Assembly: GCF_014694405.1 (NCBI RefSeq)
Contig: NZ_JAAUWV010000005.1
Coordinates: 122,897-186,896, forward strand
Reading direction: 5' to 3'
DNA: 64,000 nt
DNA from: Pseudoalteromonas sp. S16_S37
GTDB lineage: Bacteria; Pseudomonadota; Gammaproteobacteria; Enterobacterales; Alteromonadaceae
Position numbers and translations under genes: made by a program. The notes beneath the pieces were generated by a model, which was not told the origin of the DNA, ran no database searches, and saw only the letters and a list, made by a program, of their open reading frames with translations. Below, one piece after another: positions 19,147 to 30,435 of the stretch (position 1 is its first letter; each line of letters opens with the position of its first letter).

Positions 19147-19363
19147 ATGCTTGATGTCCTTTACCTTGTTGCGCGATAGGCTAATGATAAATTAAAACAA
19201 GGCAACTGTGACAACGTAATTGTAATAAGTTGTAGTATTAGGGCGTAAATCGCCTAAGGCGGAATAATGATTTATACTTGCGTGTAAATTAAATTCGTTA
19301 TCAATCCAGAATAGGTCAATTGTTCACCGTGGTGACCTTTATCATAGCAACAGGCTTTTTACT

Positions 19364-20035
19364 ATGACGTTAATAAAAATAACACTTGCAACAATGCTTT
19401 GTGTGACTGCTTTACATGCTTTTGCCAAACAAGAAAAAAAAGAGCCCCCACCACTCAATCCAGCTTATTATGGTGAGCATCCGATGGTCTTGCTAAACCA
19501 AGGTGCCAGTATTTACGCAACTAATCTACCTGCCTACGATTTTCCAAATAATGTTCAAGTCGTTTATAAATTAGAAAACCCTGGCGTGGCATTTTTAAGC
19601 CTCGTTAGAGATTCTGATCTGGTAACGATAAAGCCTAAAAAATTTAATATTGAACGTTTAATGCGCGGTGAAGAAGTAGAAGTCAAAGCGGATGTTTACG
19701 GTGGACATTACGCACAAGGCGGCAGTCTGTTACTTAGCGACGCCCCCATTGTATTTGCCAAGAAACTCTATTCTCGAGCACTCTCGGACTTAACGCCCTC
19801 TTCACAATGGCAAGAATATGACATGATCCCAATTTCAAACGACGGGAGAATTTATATCCATAAAATTCAGCAGCGCCCCAGCTTTAGTCATTTAATTTAT
19901 GTCGACCTAACCAGTGCCTGTATGCAAAAATTTCGCACTTCTAAGCGCGTTCCCCCTGCAAGTGAATTGACCCTCAAATTTGTTAATTGTGGCTCTTTAA
20001 AGCCACTGTATTACGATACACAAAACTTAAATTAA
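19364..20035 (+). CDS. Exported protein of unknown function
   Basis: The 223-residue product has a signal peptide (MTLIKITLATMLCVTALHAF, cleavage near FAK). The mature part shows mixed strands and helices, two tyrosine-rich patches (NPAYYGEHP, IHKIQQRPSFSHLIYVDL), and two cysteines near the C-terminus (SACMQKF, FVNCGSL) that could form a disulfide. I recognise no named domain. The 217-base upstream gap holds a near-palindrome TCACCGTGGTGA at about 19325-19336, a possible operator. The gene converges on a LysR gene eight bases away. Confidence 0.65.
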   Translation: MTLIKITLATMLCVTALHAFAKQEKKEPPPLNPAYYGEHPMVLLNQGASIYATNLPAYDFPNNVQVVYKLENPGVAFLSLVRDSDLVTIKPKKFNIERLMRGEEVEVKADVYGGHYAQGGSLLLSDAPIVFAKKLYSRALSDLTPSSQWQEYDMIPISNDGRIYIHKIQQRPSFSHLIYVDLTSACMQKFRTSKRVPPASELTLKFVNCGSLKPLYYDTQNLN

Positions 20036-20042
20036 GCAGTTT

Positions 20043-20921
20043 TTATGAAGTGCTTAGCCATCTAAGCGCTTCATTTGTTACCGTTTCAACACGATTAGGC
20101 TTGCCCGTTTGTCGATGTGTACAAAGGTAAATAGGCTCGCTAACGGGCACATTTAGGTGGTGCACTTTAATTGCGTCAGGATTATGAAAAGCTGCGACTG
20201 CAAACGCTGGTAACACCGTAAACCCAAGTCCCTTACTAACAGGCTCCAATATTAGCCCTATCTGATTTGAAAATCCTTTTTTTGCGAGTAAGTCGCTATG
20301 CTGAAATTGCGCAAAATTGGCACTTAATAAAAGCCCGCTGTGATGAGCTGCATCTGGGTGATCAATAAAACCAAGCTCCACTAATATTTGCCATGAGATA
20401 GATGGCACATCTTTTGGTGTAACCAATAATAAAGGTTCATATGCCACTAACTCATAATGAATATCCGCTTCAGTGGGTCTAATACTCATAAAACCTAAAT
20501 GAATTTTTGAGTCACACAAAGCTTGCTGAATATCCTCATTTGGCGCAAAACGATAATCAATAAGTAAATCAGGATGCCTCGTTTGTAACGCTAACAACTT
20601 GGGGTATAACTTAAGCCCAACACTCCCCGGTGACATCACTCTAACGCTGCCCTCATAGGGCGGGTCTGACGCTATTTCGTTAGCCATCGAAGACAAAGAC
20701 CTTAACAGTGGCTTACCTTTTTCATACAAGCGCAGCCCTGCATCTGACAAAGAAAACTGTTTGCCTTGACGTATTAATAACCGAGCCCCAATTTGCTCCT
20801 CAAGTTTGCGAACATGCTGACTAACACCCGATTGCGTCATCAAAAGCTTTTGTGCAGTTTGAGTAAAATGCCCAACCTCCACCAAAGTACAAAACGTTTT
20901 CAACCACACTGCATTAATCAT
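20043..20921 (-). CDS. LysR-family transcriptional regulator
   Basis: This 292-residue LysR protein has the DNA-binding domain at residues 1-60 (FCTLVEVGHFTQTAQKLLMT, SGVSQHVRKLEEQIGARL) and an effector domain from about 90 (YEGSVRVMSPGSVGLKLYPK). It is divergent from the VOC gene with a 94-base gap, the classic arrangement in which a LysR protein controls its neighbour. The AT-rich gap (20922-21015) is the likely operator region, though I cannot single out one T-N11-A box. The ligand is unknown. Confidence 0.92.
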   Translation of the reverse strand: MINAVWLKTFCTLVEVGHFTQTAQKLLMTQSGVSQHVRKLEEQIGARLLIRQGKQFSLSDAGLRLYEKGKPLLRSLSSMANEIASDPPYEGSVRVMSPGSVGLKLYPKLLALQTRHPDLLIDYRFAPNEDIQQALCDSKIHLGFMSIRPTEADIHYELVAYEPLLLVTPKDVPSISWQILVELGFIDHPDAAHHSGLLLSANFAQFQHSDLLAKKGFSNQIGLILEPVSKGLGFTVLPAFAVAAFHNPDAIKVHHLNVPVSEPIYLCTHRQTGKPNRVETVTNEALRWLSTS

Positions 20922-21015
20922 TACAAAAAATACTCAATTCCATCAATTATAATAATTTTACTTAATAGTTTAAGGTTTGTAATCTGCATTCATACACTAA
21001 TTAGGAGTGCAGAGT

Positions 21016-21516
21016 ATGAATAACACCTATCCACGCAGTTTTTCGCATATTGGTATTTCAGTGCCAGACTTAGAAAAAGCCGTTCAATTTTATACCCAAG
21101 TATTAGGTTGGTATTTAATTATGGCCCCTACTGACATAACTGAAGATGACAGTGCAATAGGTCAAATGTGTACCGACGTTTTTGGTGTAGGTTGGGATAA
21201 CTTTCGCATCGCGCACTTATCAACGGGTGACAGAATAGGTGTTGAGTTATTTCAATTCAAAAACCAACGTAACCCAGATGATAATTTTGAATACTGGAAA
21301 ACGGGTATCTTTCACTTTTGCGTGCAAGATCCAAATGTTGAGGAACTTGCAGAGCATATCGTTGCAGCAGGGGGTAAGAAACGTATGGCCGAGCCGCGTT
21401 ACTACTACCCGGGTAAAAAGCCCTATCGCATGATTTATATGGAAGACCCTTTTGGTAACATCTTGGAAATCTATAGCCACAGCTATGAATTGATTTATAG
21501 TGAAGGGGCGTATTAA
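21016..21516 (+). CDS. VOC family (glyoxalase/dioxygenase fold) protein
   Basis: The product is 166 residues. A GTG in frame lies at 21007, but AGGAG at 21003-21007 is better spaced for the ATG at 21016. A single vicinal-oxygen-chelate module is visible: SHIGISVPDLEKAVQFYTQV (metal His), GVELFQFK (Glu), GIFHFCVQD (His) and YMEDPFGNILEIYSHSYE (Glu). All four possible metal ligands are present, so it may be an active isomerase, lyase or dioxygenase. The substrate cannot be told. It is divergent from a LysR regulator that probably controls it. Confidence 0.85.
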   Translation: MNNTYPRSFSHIGISVPDLEKAVQFYTQVLGWYLIMAPTDITEDDSAIGQMCTDVFGVGWDNFRIAHLSTGDRIGVELFQFKNQRNPDDNFEYWKTGIFHFCVQDPNVEELAEHIVAAGGKKRMAEPRYYYPGKKPYRMIYMEDPFGNILEIYSHSYELIYSEGAY

Positions 21517-21527
21517 AAAGACAGATC

Positions 21528-21554
21528 AGGTGGGTGTCTCAGCACTCACCTTTT
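21528..21554 (+). terminator. Rho-independent terminator of the VOC gene
   Basis: AGGTGGGTG (21528-21536) pairs, with one mismatch, with CACTCACC(T) (21543-21551) across a six-base loop and is followed by TTTT. It lies 12 bases past the VOC stop. Confidence 0.65.
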
Positions 21555-21567
21555 GTAATGAAGAACA

Positions 21568-21879
21568 TCAAACACTGCCTTGTGTTTCAATCACTAAAAT
21601 ACGCGCTTCCCCCTTCGGATGCGCAACATGCTCAGTACCCACTGAAGCGTAAAAAATATCACCAACATGCAGCGTTGCTAACTTCTCTACTCCAGCTTCT
21701 TTATAGTGCATATCAACAATGCCATCTAAGACCACAAATACTTCTTCACCGTCGTTGATATGCCATTTATACGGCTGATCGGTCCAATGTAAACGCGTGG
21801 TAATACCATTCATATTGGCGATGTCTAATGCGCCCCAAGCGCGTTGTGCGGTGAAATCTTTCGCTTTGATGATTTTCAT
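21568..21879 (-). CDS. Cupin-domain protein
   Basis: The 103-residue protein is a small single-domain cupin. Motif 1 is INDGEEVFVVLDGIVDMHY, with H40 just before it in KWHINDGEE. Motif 2 is GDIFYASVGTEHVAHPKGEA, with the histidines expected for metal binding. Small cupins of this type act as metalloenzymes or ligand-binding proteins; no substrate can be given. It lies downstream of purL on the same strand, but behind the purL terminator, so it may be transcribed separately. Confidence 0.85.
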   Translation of the reverse strand: MKIIKAKDFTAQRAWGALDIANMNGITTRLHWTDQPYKWHINDGEEVFVVLDGIVDMHYKEAGVEKLATLHVGDIFYASVGTEHVAHPKGEARILVIETQGSV

Positions 21880-21933
21880 CTGCGGGCTTCCTTAAGTCGC
21901 TAACCTTTAATACAAACTATTTATGCAAAGACA

Positions 21934-21959
21934 AAAAAGGCCACCAATGTGACCTTTTT
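21934..21959 (-). terminator. Rho-independent terminator of purL
   Basis: On the minus strand GGTCAC pairs with GTGGCC (one G-U pair) around ATTG, bases 21939-21954, followed by a T-run (A-run at 21933-21938). The plus-strand side also ends in TTTTT, so it could act in both directions. Confidence 0.75.
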
Positions 21960-21982
21960 ATCAAACCAAACTCGCGATGCTA

Positions 21983-24900
21983 TTAACCCACGTTTTTACG
22001 TGCGTTACGGAACATGCGCATCCATGGGCTATCTTCTTTCCACTCATCTGGGTGCCAAGAGTTAGCCACTGCACGGAATACACGCTCAGGGTGTGGCATC
22101 ATTACTGTTGCACGACCATCAAGCGATGTAATACCTGTAATCCCTTCTGGCGAACCATTCGGGTTATTTGGATATTGCGTAGTTGTTTTACCGAAGTTAT
22201 CAACGTATTGAATCGCAACAGTACCAGAATCAAGCGCTGCTTTGATTGCTGCATCATTTGCAAACTCAGCGTGACCTTCACCGTGAGATACCGCAATTGG
22301 CATACGAGAGCCAGCCATACCTTGGAAGAATACCGACGGACTTTCTTGCACTTCAACTAAGCTAAAGCGTGCTTCAAAACGCTCTGATTTATTGGTTACA
22401 AAACGCGGCCAGTGCTCAGTACCAGGAATAAGCTCTTTGAGTGTCGACATCATTTGACAGCCGTTACATACCCCTAAACTGAACGTGTCTTGGCGCTCAA
22501 AGAAGTTTTTAAACTGCTCACGTGCCATATCATTGAACAAGATTGACTTCGCCCAACCTTCACCTGCACCTAATACGTCACCGTACGAGAAACCACCACA
22601 TGCAACTAACCCTTTAAACTGCTCTAGTGTTAAGCGACCTTCTAAGATGTCACTCATGTGTACGTCAACAGCAGCAAAACCGGCACGGTTGAATGCCGCA
22701 GCCATTTCAACATGCGAGTTAACACCTTGCTCACGCAGGATTGCCATCTTCGGCTTAGCACCAGTTGCGATGTAAGGCGCTGCGATATCTTCATTGATAT
22801 CGAAGCTTAGTTTAACGTTAAGACCTGGGTCTTTTTCGTCAAACTTAGCGTCAAACTCTTGCTGAGCACACAGTGGGTTATCGCGTAAAGATTGCATCTT
22901 ATACGTGGTTTCTGCCCAGATAGTACGTAGCTCAACACGAGTGTTAGCAAGAACTGCCTTACCCGCACGGTTGAAGATCACTTTATCTTCAGTGTTTAGT
23001 GTACCTATTGTATGACTAATTGCCGCAAGACCGTTGTCAGCAAGAACTGCTTCAACTACATTTAAATCTTCATTGCGAACCTGAATAACCGCGCCTAGCT
23101 CTTCGTTATAAAGTGCTTCGATGTCAGAACCTGTCAGGCTATCAAGGTTTACAGATACACCAGTACGACCCGCAAATGCCATTTCAGCTACGGTTGTAAA
23201 TAAACCACCATCTGAGCGGTCGTGGTAAGCAAGTAGTTTTTCGTCTGCTACAAGCGCTTGCATTGCGTTGTAGAAGCCTTTTAGTAACTCAGGGTTATCA
23301 ACGTCTGGCGTCTTATCACCAAGTTGCTTGTAAACCTGCGCTAAACTTGATGCGCCCATGCGGTTTTGGCCTGCCCCTAAATCAACTAGGATAAGGCTTG
23401 AGTCACCTTTGTCAGTACGAAGCTGAGGCGTTACCGTTTTTCGAATATCTTCTACACGACCGAATGCAGAGATGATAAGTGATAATGGCGCAGTCACTTC
23501 TTTGCTCTGACCATTTTCTTCCCATTTGGTCTTCATAGACATTGAGTCTTTACCTACTGGGATAGTTAAGCCTAGTGCTGGACATAGCTCTTCACCCACA
23601 GCTTTAACCGCTTCGTAAAGACCTGCATCCTCACCTGGGTGACCTGCTGCTGCCATCCAGTTTGCAGAAAGCTTGATGTTCTCAAGACCACCAATGTTCG
23701 CACACGCAATGTTAGTTAGTGCCTCACCAACTGCTAAACGTGCAGATGCGCCATAGTTTAGCAGTGCTGCAGGCGTGCGCTCACCCATTGACATTGCTTC
23801 GCCGTGGTAAGTGTCAAATGCAGCGGCCGTTACCGCACAGTTTGCCACTGGTACCTGCCAAGGACCAACCATTTGGTCACGAGCAACTAGGCCCGTTACG
23901 GTACGATCCCCAATCGTGATAAGGAATGTTTTTTCAGCGATGGTTGGTAAGCGAAGCAAACGCTTTGCCGCTTCTTCTAAATCGATACCGTCTGTGTTTA
24001 ATGCAGTGCCTTGCGCCTTTTTAGACTCAACGTCACGGTGCATCTTAGGTGCTTTGCCAAGTAATACGTCAAGTGGCAAGTCAACTGGGTTATTATCAAA
24101 GTGACTGTCGGCAACAGTTAAGTGGCGCTCTTCAGTTGCTTCACCAATAACTGCATATTGTGCGCGTTCACGCTTACAAATTTCTTCAAAACGAGGGAAG
24201 TCTTCAGCGGCTACTGCAAGCACATAACGCTCTTGAGATTCGTTACACCAGATCTCGTGCGGCGCCATGCCTGGTTCATCATTAGGGATGTTACGCAGTT
24301 GGAATTTACCACCTCGACCGCCGTCATCAACAAGCTCAGGGAATGCGTTTGAAAGACCACCCGCGCCCACATCATGGATAAACGCGATTGGGTTCTCATC
24401 ACCTAACTGCCAACATTTGTCGATCACTTCCTGACAGCGACGCTCCATTTCTGGGTTTTCACGCTGTACAGATGCAAAGTCCAAATCTTCATTCGACTGA
24501 CCTGATGCCATTGAAGATGCCGCACCACCACCAAGACCGATGTTCATCGCAGGGCCACCAAGTGCGATAAGTTTAGCACCTACTGGAATTTCACCTTTTT
24601 GCACATGCTCGGTACGAATGTTACCAAGACCACCTGCAATCATAATTGGCTTGTGGTAACCACGTACTTCTTCACCATTGTGGCTATTTACTTTTTCTTC
24701 GTAAGTACGGAAGTAACCAAGTAGGTTTGGACGACCAAATTCGTTGTTAAACGCGGCGCCACCTAAAGGACCATCAATCATGATATCTAGTGCGTCGACG
24801 ATACGACCAGGTTTACCATAGTTGGTTTCCCAAGGCTGCTCGAACCCAGGGATACGAAGGTTAGATACAGTAAAGCCAACTAGGCCCGCTTTTGGTTTTG

Positions 24901-25879
24901 AGCCTCGACCCGTTGCACCTTCGTCACGAATTTCACCACCTGAGCCCGTTGATGCGCCTGAGAATGGCGCAATGGCTGTTGGGTGGTTGTGAGTTTCAAC
25001 TTTCATCAAGATTTCAATGTTCTCTTGATTGTAGCTGTACTCACCGTCTTTATTCGGGAAGAAACGACCCGCTTTAGAACCCTTCATTACTGCTGCGTTA
25101 TCTTTATAAGCAGACAATACGTTTTCTGGGTGCATCTCGTAGGTGTTTTTGATCATTTTGAACAGCGATTTTGACTGCTCTACGCCGTCGATTGTCCAAT
25201 CAGCGTTAAAAATTTTGTGACGACAGTGCTCAGAGTTTGCCTGTGCAAACATGAACAATTCGATGTCGTTCGGGTTACGACCGAGTTTTTGGAAGTTTTC
25301 AACTAGATAATCAATTTCATCATCTGCAAGTGCAAAACCCTGCTCAACGTTTGCCTTTGCTAGCGCTTCACGACCACCACCTAAAATATCAACTGAGGAC
25401 ATTGGACGCGGCTCTTCCACTCTAAATAGCTGTCCTGCGCCTTCAAGCGTGTTATGTACCGATTCAGTCATACGATCGTGCACAAGCTTTGCAACGTCAT
25501 TCAGTTGCTCTGCACTCAACTGCCCTTCAACATAGTAAGCGATACCGCGCTCAACGCGATGAACCTTATCTAGACCACAGTTTTTTGCAATATCAGTTGC
25601 TTTTGACGCCCACCCAGAAATGGTACCGATACGTGGTGTAACTAAAATAAGTGCACCTTGCGGCTCATGTTCGGCAATAGTTGGGCCGTACTTGAGAAGT
25701 TTGTTTAGTTTGTCTAGTTCCGAATCGCTTAGCTGTGCAGTTAAGTCTGCAAAGTGCATAAATTCTGCATAAATACCAGTTACAGGTAAATTTGCATCTG
25801 CGCAGGTTTTAAGGATTTTTTGAACTTTGAAATCAGAAAGTGCTGGCGCACCACGTAAGATCAACATAGGTATTTTCAT
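21983..25879 (-). CDS. purL: Phosphoribosylformylglycinamidine synthase
   Basis: PurL makes formylglycinamidine ribonucleotide from FGAR, glutamine and ATP in purine synthesis. This is the single large-chain form (1298 residues; about 1295 in E. coli). The N-terminal segment [18 protein letters not shown] is characteristic. The two AIRS-type halves include [20 protein letters not shown] and [10 protein letters not shown], and the C-terminal glutaminase domain has [20 protein letters not shown] (nucleophile Cys) and [11 protein letters not shown] (catalytic His). The ATG at 25867 is an alternative start four codons in. It is monocistronic with a terminator 24 bases past its stop; no clear PurR box was seen in the 221-base upstream gap. 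Confidence 0.98.
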   Translation of the reverse strand: MKIPMLILRGAPALSDFKVQKILKTCADANLPVTGIYAEFMHFADLTAQLSDSELDKLNKLLKYGPTIAEHEPQGALILVTPRIGTISGWASKATDIAKNCGLDKVHRVERGIAYYVEGQLSAEQLNDVAKLVHDRMTESVHNTLEGAGQLFRVEEPRPMSSVDILGGGREALAKANVEQGFALADDEIDYLVENFQKLGRNPNDIELFMFAQANSEHCRHKIFNADWTIDGVEQSKSLFKMIKNTYEMHPENVLSAYKDNAAVMKGSKAGRFFPNKDGEYSYNQENIEILMKVETHNHPTAIAPFSGASTGSGGEIRDEGATGRGSKPKAGLVGFTVSNLRIPGFEQPWETNYGKPGRIVDALDIMIDGPLGGAAFNNEFGRPNLLGYFRTYEEKVNSHNGEEVRGYHKPIMIAGGLGNIRTEHVQKGEIPVGAKLIALGGPAMNIGLGGGAASSMASGQSNEDLDFASVQRENPEMERRCQEVIDKCWQLGDENPIAFIHDVGAGGLSNAFPELVDDGGRGGKFQLRNIPNDEPGMAPHEIWCNESQERYVLAVAAEDFPRFEEICKRERAQYAVIGEATEERHLTVADSHFDNNPVDLPLDVLLGKAPKMHRDVESKKAQGTALNTDGIDLEEAAKRLLRLPTIAEKTFLITIGDRTVTGLVARDQMVGPWQVPVANCAVTAAAFDTYHGEAMSMGERTPAALLNYGASARLAVGEALTNIACANIGGLENIKLSANWMAAAGHPGEDAGLYEAVKAVGEELCPALGLTIPVGKDSMSMKTKWEENGQSKEVTAPLSLIISAFGRVEDIRKTVTPQLRTDKGDSSLILVDLGAGQNRMGASSLAQVYKQLGDKTPDVDNPELLKGFYNAMQALVADEKLLAYHDRSDGGLFTTVAEMAFAGRTGVSVNLDSLTGSDIEALYNEELGAVIQVRNEDLNVVEAVLADNGLAAISHTIGTLNTEDKVIFNRAGKAVLANTRVELRTIWAETTYKMQSLRDNPLCAQQEFDAKFDEKDPGLNVKLSFDINEDIAAPYIATGAKPKMAILREQGVNSHVEMAAAFNRAGFAAVDVHMSDILEGRLTLEQFKGLVACGGFSYGDVLGAGEGWAKSILFNDMAREQFKNFFERQDTFSLGVCNGCQMMSTLKELIPGTEHWPRFVTNKSERFEARFSLVEVQESPSVFFQGMAGSRMPIAVSHGEGHAEFANDAAIKAALDSGTVAIQYVDNFGKTTTQYPNNPNGSPEGITGITSLDGRATVMMPHPERVFRAVANSWHPDEWKEDSPWMRMFRNARKNVG

Positions 25880-26100
25880 CCGGGGTTAGGGATTGAACGA
25901 TATTTAGGGCCGCTATTATAGTAGAAATGTTGCTTGGGTTTAACACTAATAATGCCAAAACTCGCAAAAATCCCACTTTTTAATTTAAAACCAGAGGATT
26001 ACGCGTACTAAAAGTACAACAATTGTTTTTATTTTGCGTTCATACGTAAAGTTAGCTACCGTGAAAACAAGCTTATAGCAAAACAGGGGGGTAACATCTA

Positions 26101-27462
26101 ATGACTAAATTTGTTTTTATTGCTGCCTTGTTTTGCCTGTTGCTTGGCTGTGAGCAAGCCTCTGACAACCAACTTCAACGAATAAAACACAAGCAAATAA
26201 TCAGGGTAGGAACGCTGGCTGGCCCCGGCAATTATTTTCAAGCTCGACATGGCGAACAGGGTTATGAATACGAGCTAAGCGCTGAGTTTGCGGACTTTCT
26301 TGGTGTAAGATTACAAATGGTGCCTTTTTTTAGCTTATCAGAATTGTTTGAAAGGCTAGACAATGGTGATTTAGACATGATTGCCTCGGGGATAAGTTAT
26401 CACCCAAAAAGAACACAAAAATATAAATTTGGCCCAAGTTACCGTTCAATCAGTCAAAAACTGGTTTTTAAACAAGGTAAAACAAGACCCAGAAGCATCG
26501 AAGATATCGATAAACCTATCACTGTACTAGCCAACTCTAGCCACGTACTCACATTGCAAGCGCTCAAACAGCAATACCCCGCGCTCACTTGGCAGGCGGT
26601 GACCGATAAAGATGAAGAAGAATTACTACTGGGTATTATCGACGAGCAAATAGAATACACTGTTGCCGATTCACACACCTTGGCACTGTTTCGCCGCTAC
26701 CATCCAACCGTCAGCATTGGCTTTTCTATCACCAGAGACGATCCAATTTCTTGGGTATTGCGTAATGATGTCGATGATTCGTTATTTGCGTTACTGTTAC
26801 CCTTTTTTGCTGAACTAAAACAAACGGACGTGCTCTATACGTTAGAAGAGAAGTATTACGGACATGTATCTTCTTTTAACTATGTTAATGCACTGGCATT
26901 TGTGGAAGCGGCTCATGAAGTATTGCCAACTTATTTAGCATGGTTTAAACAATATGCGAAGAACATCGACTGGCGTCTTTTGGCTGCGCTCAGCTACCAA
27001 GAATCCATGTGGGATCCTAGAGCAAAATCGCCAACAGGTGTACGTGGCATAATGATGTTAACGCTACCTACGGCCAAGCAGGTAGGTGTAACAAATAGAT
27101 TAAAACCAGAGCAAAACATTAGAGGAGGCGCGGAATATCTTGCTAAATTACTCAAACGTATTCCTGCTCGTATACCTCAGCCAGACAGAACCTGGTTTGC
27201 GCTGGCATCCTACAATGTAGGTTGGGGTCATGTAAACGACGCACGAATAATTACGCAACAACAAGGGGCCGATCCAGACAGTTGGGCAGATGTTAAAAAA
27301 CGACTACCGCTGCTTATAAAAAAACGCTACTATCGAAAAACCAAATATGGATACGCACGCGGAGATGTTGCTGTTCAGTATGTAGATAACATACGCCGCT
27401 ACTATGATGCACTGGTCTGGTTAGATGAAAATAATGCACTGAGTGTAAACTCTGGCAAATAG
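26101..27462 (+). CDS. mltF: Membrane-bound lytic murein transglycosylase F
   Basis: MltF cleaves peptidoglycan glycan chains and is anchored to the outer membrane. The 453-residue protein begins with a lipoprotein signal (MTKFVFIAALFCLLLGCEQ, lipidated C17). A periplasmic-binding-protein-like domain follows (about residues 30-255, starting IIRVGTLAGPGNYF). The SLT lysozyme-like domain covers about 285-440, with ALSYQESMWDPRAKSPTGVR (catalytic Glu), GIMMLTLPTAKQVGV and ASYNVGWGHVNDA. Length and architecture match MltF. It is divergent from purL. Confidence 0.95.
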   Translation: MTKFVFIAALFCLLLGCEQASDNQLQRIKHKQIIRVGTLAGPGNYFQARHGEQGYEYELSAEFADFLGVRLQMVPFFSLSELFERLDNGDLDMIASGISYHPKRTQKYKFGPSYRSISQKLVFKQGKTRPRSIEDIDKPITVLANSSHVLTLQALKQQYPALTWQAVTDKDEEELLLGIIDEQIEYTVADSHTLALFRRYHPTVSIGFSITRDDPISWVLRNDVDDSLFALLLPFFAELKQTDVLYTLEEKYYGHVSSFNYVNALAFVEAAHEVLPTYLAWFKQYAKNIDWRLLAALSYQESMWDPRAKSPTGVRGIMMLTLPTAKQVGVTNRLKPEQNIRGGAEYLAKLLKRIPARIPQPDRTWFALASYNVGWGHVNDARIITQQQGADPDSWADVKKRLPLLIKKRYYRKTKYGYARGDVAVQYVDNIRRYYDALVWLDENNALSVNSGK

Positions 27463-27554
27463 ATTGCTTGTTAAATATGTAGTGTCATTAACTTGCAATA
27501 TAGACCTGTAAAGCTCCACGCGTGCTTTTCTCTCACACATATAAGGAGGTTCTG

Positions 27555-28213
<659 letters not shown>

Positions 28214-28453
28214 CTAAATCACTTTTAAAAATCACTATTTATTATATCTTGAACAGAGCAAGTGAGAAACCAACACGTTTTGGCAAAGCCAGAAGAACCT
28301 GAAATCGATAGAAACCATAAAAAATTGATGGTTTTTCGCCAATTTAGTGCAATCGTCCTAGAAAATAACAAAATCACGTGGCTCTCAAGGCTACACTTAA
28401 GCTATAATTCGCCGCTTTTTTTATTTCTTGAGCTCAACACACACGGGTAAAAC

Positions 28454-29758
28454 ATGAAATTTCCGGGACGCCGCAGGCATAAACATTATTTTCCAGTGGA
28501 AGATAAAGACCCACTTATCAACCAGTTAGGCAATGATAATGGTTTGAAGCACAGTTATATTTGTGGTATCGATCAAATCGTTGTAGATATAGAAGCAAAA
28601 GTTGATCAGGCATTTTTGGATGAGTTTGGTTTGCAACGCGGCATGTCACAAGTGATTGCAAGCGACGTTACCAATGCATTATATGAGCGCCTAAAACGCG
28701 ACAATATGATCGAATATGAGTTCGCTGGTGGCACTATTGGTAACACCATGCACAACTACTCAGTACTTGCCGATGATCGTTCGGTTTTGCTAGGTGTAAT
28801 GAGCGAAAATATTACCGTTGGTAGTTATGCATATAAATTTTTGTGTAACACTTCAAGTCGCGTCGACTTAAACCATTTACAACCAGTTGATGGCCCGATC
28901 GGTCGATGCTTTACATTAATAGACGACACAGGTGAACGTACCTTTGCGATTAGTGCAGGTTTGATGAACTACCTTCGTCCTGAGTCTATTTCTCAATCGC
29001 TCATTGAAAATGCATCGGCTTTAGTGATCAGTGCGTATCTAATGCGTACCAGTGGCGATGAAACAATGACGCAAGCTACCATGCAAGCTGTTCATTATGC
29101 CAACCAAGCTGGAGTCCCTGTAGTTTTGACGCTGGGCACCAAGTTCTTAATCGAACAAGACCCAACTTGGTGGGCTGATTTTGTTGAGAAGCACGTTGAC
29201 ATTCTCGCCATGAATGAAGAAGAAGGCGAAGCCATCACTGGTTTTTCCGACCCTCTTCTAGCCGCTGACAAAGCACTAGATTGGGTAGATTTAGTTATTT
29301 GTACAGCAGGTCCCAAAGGCCTATTTATGGCGGGCTACGTAGACGAGCAGTTTAAACGTGAGACTGAATATCCTTTGCTGCCTGGGGCAATTGCAGAGTT
29401 TAACCGCTATGAATTCTCTCGCGGTATGCGCAAAGCAGATTGTAAAAACCCAATAAGAGCATACAGTCATACTGCGCCTTATATGGGCGGCCCTGACACT
29501 ATCAAAAACACTAATGGGGCTGGAGACTGCGCACTCGCAGCAGTGCTACATGATTTATCCGCTAACGAATATCACAAATTAAATGTGCCAAATTCAGCTA
29601 AGCATGAACAACAAGCTATTACATACTCGTCATTGGCACAAATTAGTAAATATGCGAACCGTGCAAGTTATGAAGTGCTCGTACAACACTCTCCGCGCCT
29701 ATCTCGTGGTTTACCTGAGCGAGAAGACTCACTAGAGCAATCTTATTGGGATAAATAA
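28454..29758 (+). CDS. gsk: Inosine-guanosine kinase
   Basis: Gsk phosphorylates inosine and guanosine to the monophosphates in purine salvage. The 434-residue length equals that of the E. coli enzyme. It is a PfkB-family kinase: EFAGGTIGNTMHNYSVLADD near the N-terminus and the catalytic end motif NTNGAGDCALAAVLHDLS (aspartate base). The start MKFPGRRRHKHYFPVEDKD is also that of the known family. The 246-base upstream gap holds its promoter region and no other gene I can support. It ends at a strong terminator shared with the giant gene. Confidence 0.96.
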   Translation: MKFPGRRRHKHYFPVEDKDPLINQLGNDNGLKHSYICGIDQIVVDIEAKVDQAFLDEFGLQRGMSQVIASDVTNALYERLKRDNMIEYEFAGGTIGNTMHNYSVLADDRSVLLGVMSENITVGSYAYKFLCNTSSRVDLNHLQPVDGPIGRCFTLIDDTGERTFAISAGLMNYLRPESISQSLIENASALVISAYLMRTSGDETMTQATMQAVHYANQAGVPVVLTLGTKFLIEQDPTWWADFVEKHVDILAMNEEEGEAITGFSDPLLAADKALDWVDLVICTAGPKGLFMAGYVDEQFKRETEYPLLPGAIAEFNRYEFSRGMRKADCKNPIRAYSHTAPYMGGPDTIKNTNGAGDCALAAVLHDLSANEYHKLNVPNSAKHEQQAITYSSLAQISKYANRASYEVLVQHSPRLSRGLPEREDSLEQSYWDK

Positions 29759-29792
29759 ATCTCATATAAAGTATAGCTAAAAGCAACGCATC

Positions 29793-29818
29793 AAAAAGCC
29801 CCTATCATGGGGCTTTTT
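29793..29818. terminator. Bidirectional rho-independent terminator
   Basis: AAAAAGCCCC (29793-29802) and GGGGCTTTTT (29809-29818) form a perfect 10-bp stem around TATCAT. It ends gsk on the plus strand and the giant surface-protein gene on the minus strand. Confidence 0.9.
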
Positions 29819-29839
29819 GTTATGTTTACAACTACGTAC

Positions 29840-30435
29840 CTAAAAACGATATTGCAGCCCTAACGCGATTTCACCAATATCATTTTTTGATAAAAAGTAG
29901 TGACTATAATCTAACCCAACCGACAAATCAGCTGATACTTCATAGTAAACACCACCACCTAAATAGCCACTAAATCCATCATCTTTGTATGTTAGCAAAT
30001 TACCACTATCACGCTTACTGTCTATTTCGTACTGCCAACGTAATAAGCCAATAAATACTCTACCACTAAAGCGCTTAGTGATGGCCTGAGAAAAATCAAC
30101 TTGAGCCGATATGCCGCTGGGCAAAACGGGAGCTTCTTTGGCGAGTAAATTTTGGGTTTGCTCAGCGGAGCTTACATCTCCTGAAAAGCGCACCTCACCT
30201 TCTCCGAGATCGATATATCTCAGTCCAACATGCAAACTTGGGAGCACTTCGTAAAATGCTCCGATAGACCAGCTTGTGCCTTTATCATCTACTTTTTCAA
30301 TTGATAACTGCGTGGCTCGAAGTTTCGTATCGGCAGTAGCTTGACCAATACTTCCTGTAAACTTCCATAGCTCTGTATTTGCCTGAGCAGCACCCATAGC
30401 AGTGATACAAAACGCCATTAGCATTGTCGCTAACA
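29840..30435 (-). other. C-terminal signal-peptide-like segment plus OmpA-like barrel inside the giant gene
   Basis: After the GlyGly-CTERM-like tail the frame continues: LLATMLMAFCITAMGAAQA reads like a signal peptide ending at an AQA-N cleavage site. About 180 residues of alternating strands follow (SWSIGAFYEVLPSLHVGLRY, GYLGGGVYYEVSADLSVGLD) and end in phenylalanine (ALGLQYRF), the usual last residue of outer-membrane barrels. No ribosome-binding site is seen before the internal ATGs (about 30430), so it appears fused rather than separate. Confidence 0.7.

Noticed and set aside
19321..19340. Palindrome around TCACCGTGGTGA as a riboswitch or terminator
   Set aside because: It is too short and lacks a T-run; at most a possible operator, so it is mentioned only in the neighbouring gene entry.
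28262..28450. A 62-codon plus-strand frame before gsk
   Set aside because: It has no ribosome-binding site or recognisable protein and covers the likely gsk promoter region.
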